This document shows, piece after piece, positions 23,201-23,267 of a stretch of DNA of 23,267 nt (position 1 is its first letter; every line of letters begins with the position of its first letter). The DNA is taken from positions 1-23,267 of IMG/VR virus record IMGVR_UViG_3300047546_000963, one strand, 5' to 3'. The position numbers were made by a program, and so were the translations under genes. Source of the stretch: a virus. A model generated the notes under the pieces. The model was not told the DNA's origin. It worked only from the letters and a program-made list of their open reading frames with translations, and made no database searches.

Positions 23201-23267
23201 GCCTCGGCTTGAATCACGCGCACGAGATCGGCGATCTCATTTGGCGCATCCTTGAACGCTTCTTGCA
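14233..23267 (-). CDS. giant polyvalent/ejection-type virion protein (5' end outside window)
   Basis: An open frame of more than 3,000 codons running off the right edge; residue 1 here is the GTG at 23223, but the frame stays open upstream. Coiled-coil stretches lie near 388-422 and 1413-1510. A zinc metalloprotease site is complete: HELGH at 1047-1051 plus Glu1107 in SPQELFANQ. Residues about 1890-2040 resemble an ADP-ribosyltransferase of polyvalent proteins: YGPGIYLAHYKKAG, then GYDSIRVVER and EKLVVFDESRVRPL. DYFPQVWD lies near 2270. Hydrophobic segments occur near 2785-2805 and 2845-2865. Such proteins travel in the capsid of podovirus-like phages and are injected into the host. Processing by its own protease is possible. 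The fold calls for ART and ejection are inference. Confidence 0.7.
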   Translation of the reverse strand, partial: QEAFKDAPNEIADLVRVIQAEADRYGRTMLRYAKDGGLDETARKEIVAQYRSELIKKAIADKAAGRKFTPDVGGNGIINLEDAIVGPALNPESGQIETAVLTGLRPLKGRLVERDGKFVFEPGLNGTVYILAKHAMENAVKTANSHGYFGKVSKFDSPISRKYPWLSKYAAQIHAAFMGNLPKNAREVGTLYSPESDGARKLMSLPSTRTTEYRARLGDFSAKEVEKGIDYSKFADFDEIKSRWEPGDGGMELFLASVAMENRRVHGKAFFVDPITNQRYLDWENMSMTTADGVTRRPAAPGSQSDEVLGGMTARVGPTLDQQKYNINQSFAGQISTHATEASQASAVLDKLAKMRSKKDLYELALQHTELPISRDGKKFRWDGAGDWPADAAVKSEISRVLVAKRDAARAEIAKLKKQTNEALAQAEAAAAKAQAETGVSPNQTLVSGGTYKQSSNALFIEPLTGLAFADAAKANAIHIAAKQQIFRDSVFRIVLEERVGRLQDAGVNVSNFDNFTQRMVDAATPADKRVDVGDRFSRLAAGKVSPISYERMKGQLAEVMRLHNTTANEISVALGDAYRVLDEAMRITNDSEAVARLVEKGAVNGEAGLKTAAEHIKQAAGKAATTSDTPNVYLYNGYEVRGTDFKIEPSGTVRFAGQRIGSIAKNADGTVTFSRLDGDTGVQVKTVHSDPTSVFLAATEASGKIIDRMGAAGKLTKSNSSPKPIASMSSDSLSNLKDRIAGVSSIDPLDPQLWVKGKDLSPAELGIPDTHKLAIRFPTFVSDAMAEKGTFLVRAEGDNNFANGTRQTPAQMAGSSKVYGQQLDAAKWEIGTVPVGATSNTQYASKTFRRLGETPYSDVKPGVSVKKAMPAKVMSEAKAATTALDETGIVTATGSKLSPSGTDYSQYTLFQAHRALNGIMQISWDKIGTAAQLDAVIAESKFLTDIIKHYAPDGIQANNTTRRRGLQMLHDTFSTFSREEQDTAQIILRRLGGEFSPEFIPGSESMRSEGVAGALFGVNGEVRPDKAQFNPYDRQAIAVTDLPIGNRDPGSMSPVLTLIHELGHWGYFNTLTPSERVEWLSMIRREMYDADGTLNTTKIQDYTYYQATGSGSNALASPQELFANQMVSFVAAKMNIPGFEHVVRTAAEGLNSAITRTGAEQMAGQSKTFIQQAQEIIRGFIAKINGVVERLFGKHHDDKLVDGAGVLYSKIFPDEMPNGASFITRTEDGFFAPGIQPTVLFFDKMARMRQQLSDAISTGSADSLRSMLFHGGDAGDGPVRNFLYGIYKSVNRDYAQFVKEHGEGNFLEHAYKAMHVGEGKEGKVKWSEFVRQWNDDTNKFLEQFAVDPKFSRGLEESAIADMANEHVTSFDALADAFNAAASPNEMAQLGGLAVRALAALDAFSEKLASHIESQTSVAMQRDGVNIKKSRGYKDIVEDRQKVKKAREQRAALEAKAAADIAEAGSTTVPGSAAEAGASAQARAAKTMTMPEMLAELRNPELNPESKRADALAKEIGSRFQRQAAAIPRPAAAGDDLMKELHQLGNKKLANRLVEAMKSGDSVVAQAAAHMLGARAQRALAAGEDFKYLAMKSGSTLNAMRREMLDSVGAPEFVSIPANATPQVTEWLVRMTHRDPVAQTSMRSIGNRLMTMMDMTERDMTGASQDIGQFVNERLSGVRASKTSNVGLDVSSESFMALRKDMRRLAANLQVGGDADVAVNIASRLLYRGVIDESSQKVVAQAFAEAARRGTTKMENAEDFFVNGVQSWLAGERPLALAWGTNSGAARLANIGQDVAEKLGYMFSGNHANPDFSRKYFYLAAYGDVFSQMRPETSAIGLSRQMYGENVTHPMFARKYVEESLVNMTPEQRAAALDFINAPQSKIIDLKDHIFVTLDGPQTFPRLDGQYGPGIYLAHYKKAGLAATKTAEDIMRALRAGDHATSGAVESAVHVLDEQTLKMMQHADSTPAAIAENMMTEGLANKVISGRTAEQFNRTTPVFVSTGQIFDASSPGLYDGMVASFGKGGKNALYESLVGRGYDSIRVVERLDDGSMVEKLVVFDESRVRPLNDPQFLKERQPNLMAERELENGKPVPKLLGAMMGGEDIGAGIQSAVGSGGATADVAAFLRKIARREATSESDVSRIADFKALQLRTNSSRLRQDGARWFADYISPKDGVGFFEQHNSEFGKIVYPLIDALHTLEDASSGFKRWVGNLKPLATLGHTGPALPKSYTRIADAIRMGSYSNLAEAERNVAFKIRDEFNNIWKKLTDSGVLVGDAKRYGGDYFPQVWDVELIKKDVDKFRNSLADFFMEDPTFSTGKMTPEAVRADALRRADGVIMRLDNDAGVTLPYDAAFADGGDHFMRRVLAMNPEQMQRLGMNKYLVNDIEGIIVKYYDSAVRRLILHEKFGTNAHGLTAYRYIAHGGRDALVDVLMKNVTEENKQFLRNTDLEREVTSITKTQVVGMPEAQARAVAQQLEYIFTSAGRGNEDAARGTAKAYLEKIYGHADESGDWARRSDAIVAALSDFGFNGKTMSRSEMDFMANMYAAMSHSPGTQNYPELLKKTSKTLRNFNAVTLLSMSTLASIPDFILPLVRSGDMASFLKGVSSWFNVDDRYRQAVRNLGVSMENLVHDRLAQLDGQASSRFTNAFFQLNLLTPWTAMNRELAALTGFHMLQAEQRIAHAAYANGNIQTRAFRKADRILRHFGLEDFLEPGAPMLDNIEKAMEQDKVRMALIRFANESVFSPNKNDIPLWAQSPLGAIAWQLKSYPMMMGRLAKHVLSEAKQGNVMPLTYLTTVAAGFGMGSLAIRDYIQSRGGEDEKSRALRDRSMTKILKEFGIDQPTALMMNKDLDKFLGWYVESMVSVIGIGLLGDMLFNSAQKLDNGAYGTVRVLSGVFGPSVSTLVEGQQVLSGFAEALSDDPGNGDRRQAVRNVSGRIPVIGSNRDFREGTTDLIAGEARKVSNAPVTKMHGIKMKGLELKGAWGRGANVWKEGDSGENMIVGTPDVGN

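Noticed and set aside
1-23267. CRISPR arrays, insertion sequences or retroelements
   Set aside because: No regularly spaced repeats, transposase or reverse-transcriptase motifs were seen; the dispersed heptamer has irregular spacing and no spacers.

Overview
The window looks like part of a temperate, tailed double-stranded DNA phage of a betaproteobacterium, most likely Burkholderiales. Three things point there: a tyrosine integrase whose 3' end contains the 3' half of a tRNA-Val(GAC) gene as attachment core; a lysis/recombination/primase gene set made of phage families; and a giant virion-type open reading frame. Host assignment is inference from the tRNA fragment and gene style. Phage genes lie on both sides of the tRNA fragment, so this is an unjoined attP, as in a circular or virion genome rather than an integrated prophage.

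Layout. (1) 1-1690, rightward: promoter with operator, a stand-alone LuxR-type DNA-binding protein and a coupled integrase, ending in attP with candidate arm sites to its right. (2) 7567 down to 1929, leftward: one long operon from a promoter near 7540-7567. It holds an HTH/zinc-ribbon protein, a PD-(D/E)XK resolvase-like nuclease, an NrdR-like zinc-ribbon protein, a 2OG-Fe(II) oxygenase, small basic proteins, two secreted proteins (one with Cys-rich repeats and a polyproline stretch), a membrane coiled-coil protein, a DUF4337 protein, holin and an M15 peptidase endolysin. (3) 10189 down to 7629, leftward: Cro-like repressor, primase-helicase (Prim-Pol plus RecA-like ATPase plus HTH), a dATP/dGTP diphosphohydrolase-family protein, then a long hairpin. 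(4) 10224-14236, rightward: divergent early operon with a Sak4-like ATPase, an SSB-like protein ending DDVPF, a Cas4-like iron-staple nuclease, small proteins and a second 2OG-Fe(II) oxygenase. (5) 14233 to beyond the right edge, leftward: a giant gene of more than 3,000 codons, 5'-truncated by the window, with a zinc metalloprotease site, an ADP-ribosyltransferase-like segment and hydrophobic C-terminal helices.

Control. The three promoters found for regions 1, 2 and 4 share a half-site, (A/T)TGTCAC, next to or inside the promoter, which suggests one phage repressor controls integration, the leftward operon and replication/recombination together.

The most unusual observation is not a gene. 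The non-palindromic heptamer CAAGACA/TGTCTTG occurs 46 times by hand count, about 16 times the uniform random expectation. It is split almost evenly between strands, lies inside genes in several reading frames, and shapes synonymous codon choice in the giant gene. I do not recognise it as a known signal. No terminase, capsid, portal or tail-fibre gene was recognised; those presumably lie outside the window.
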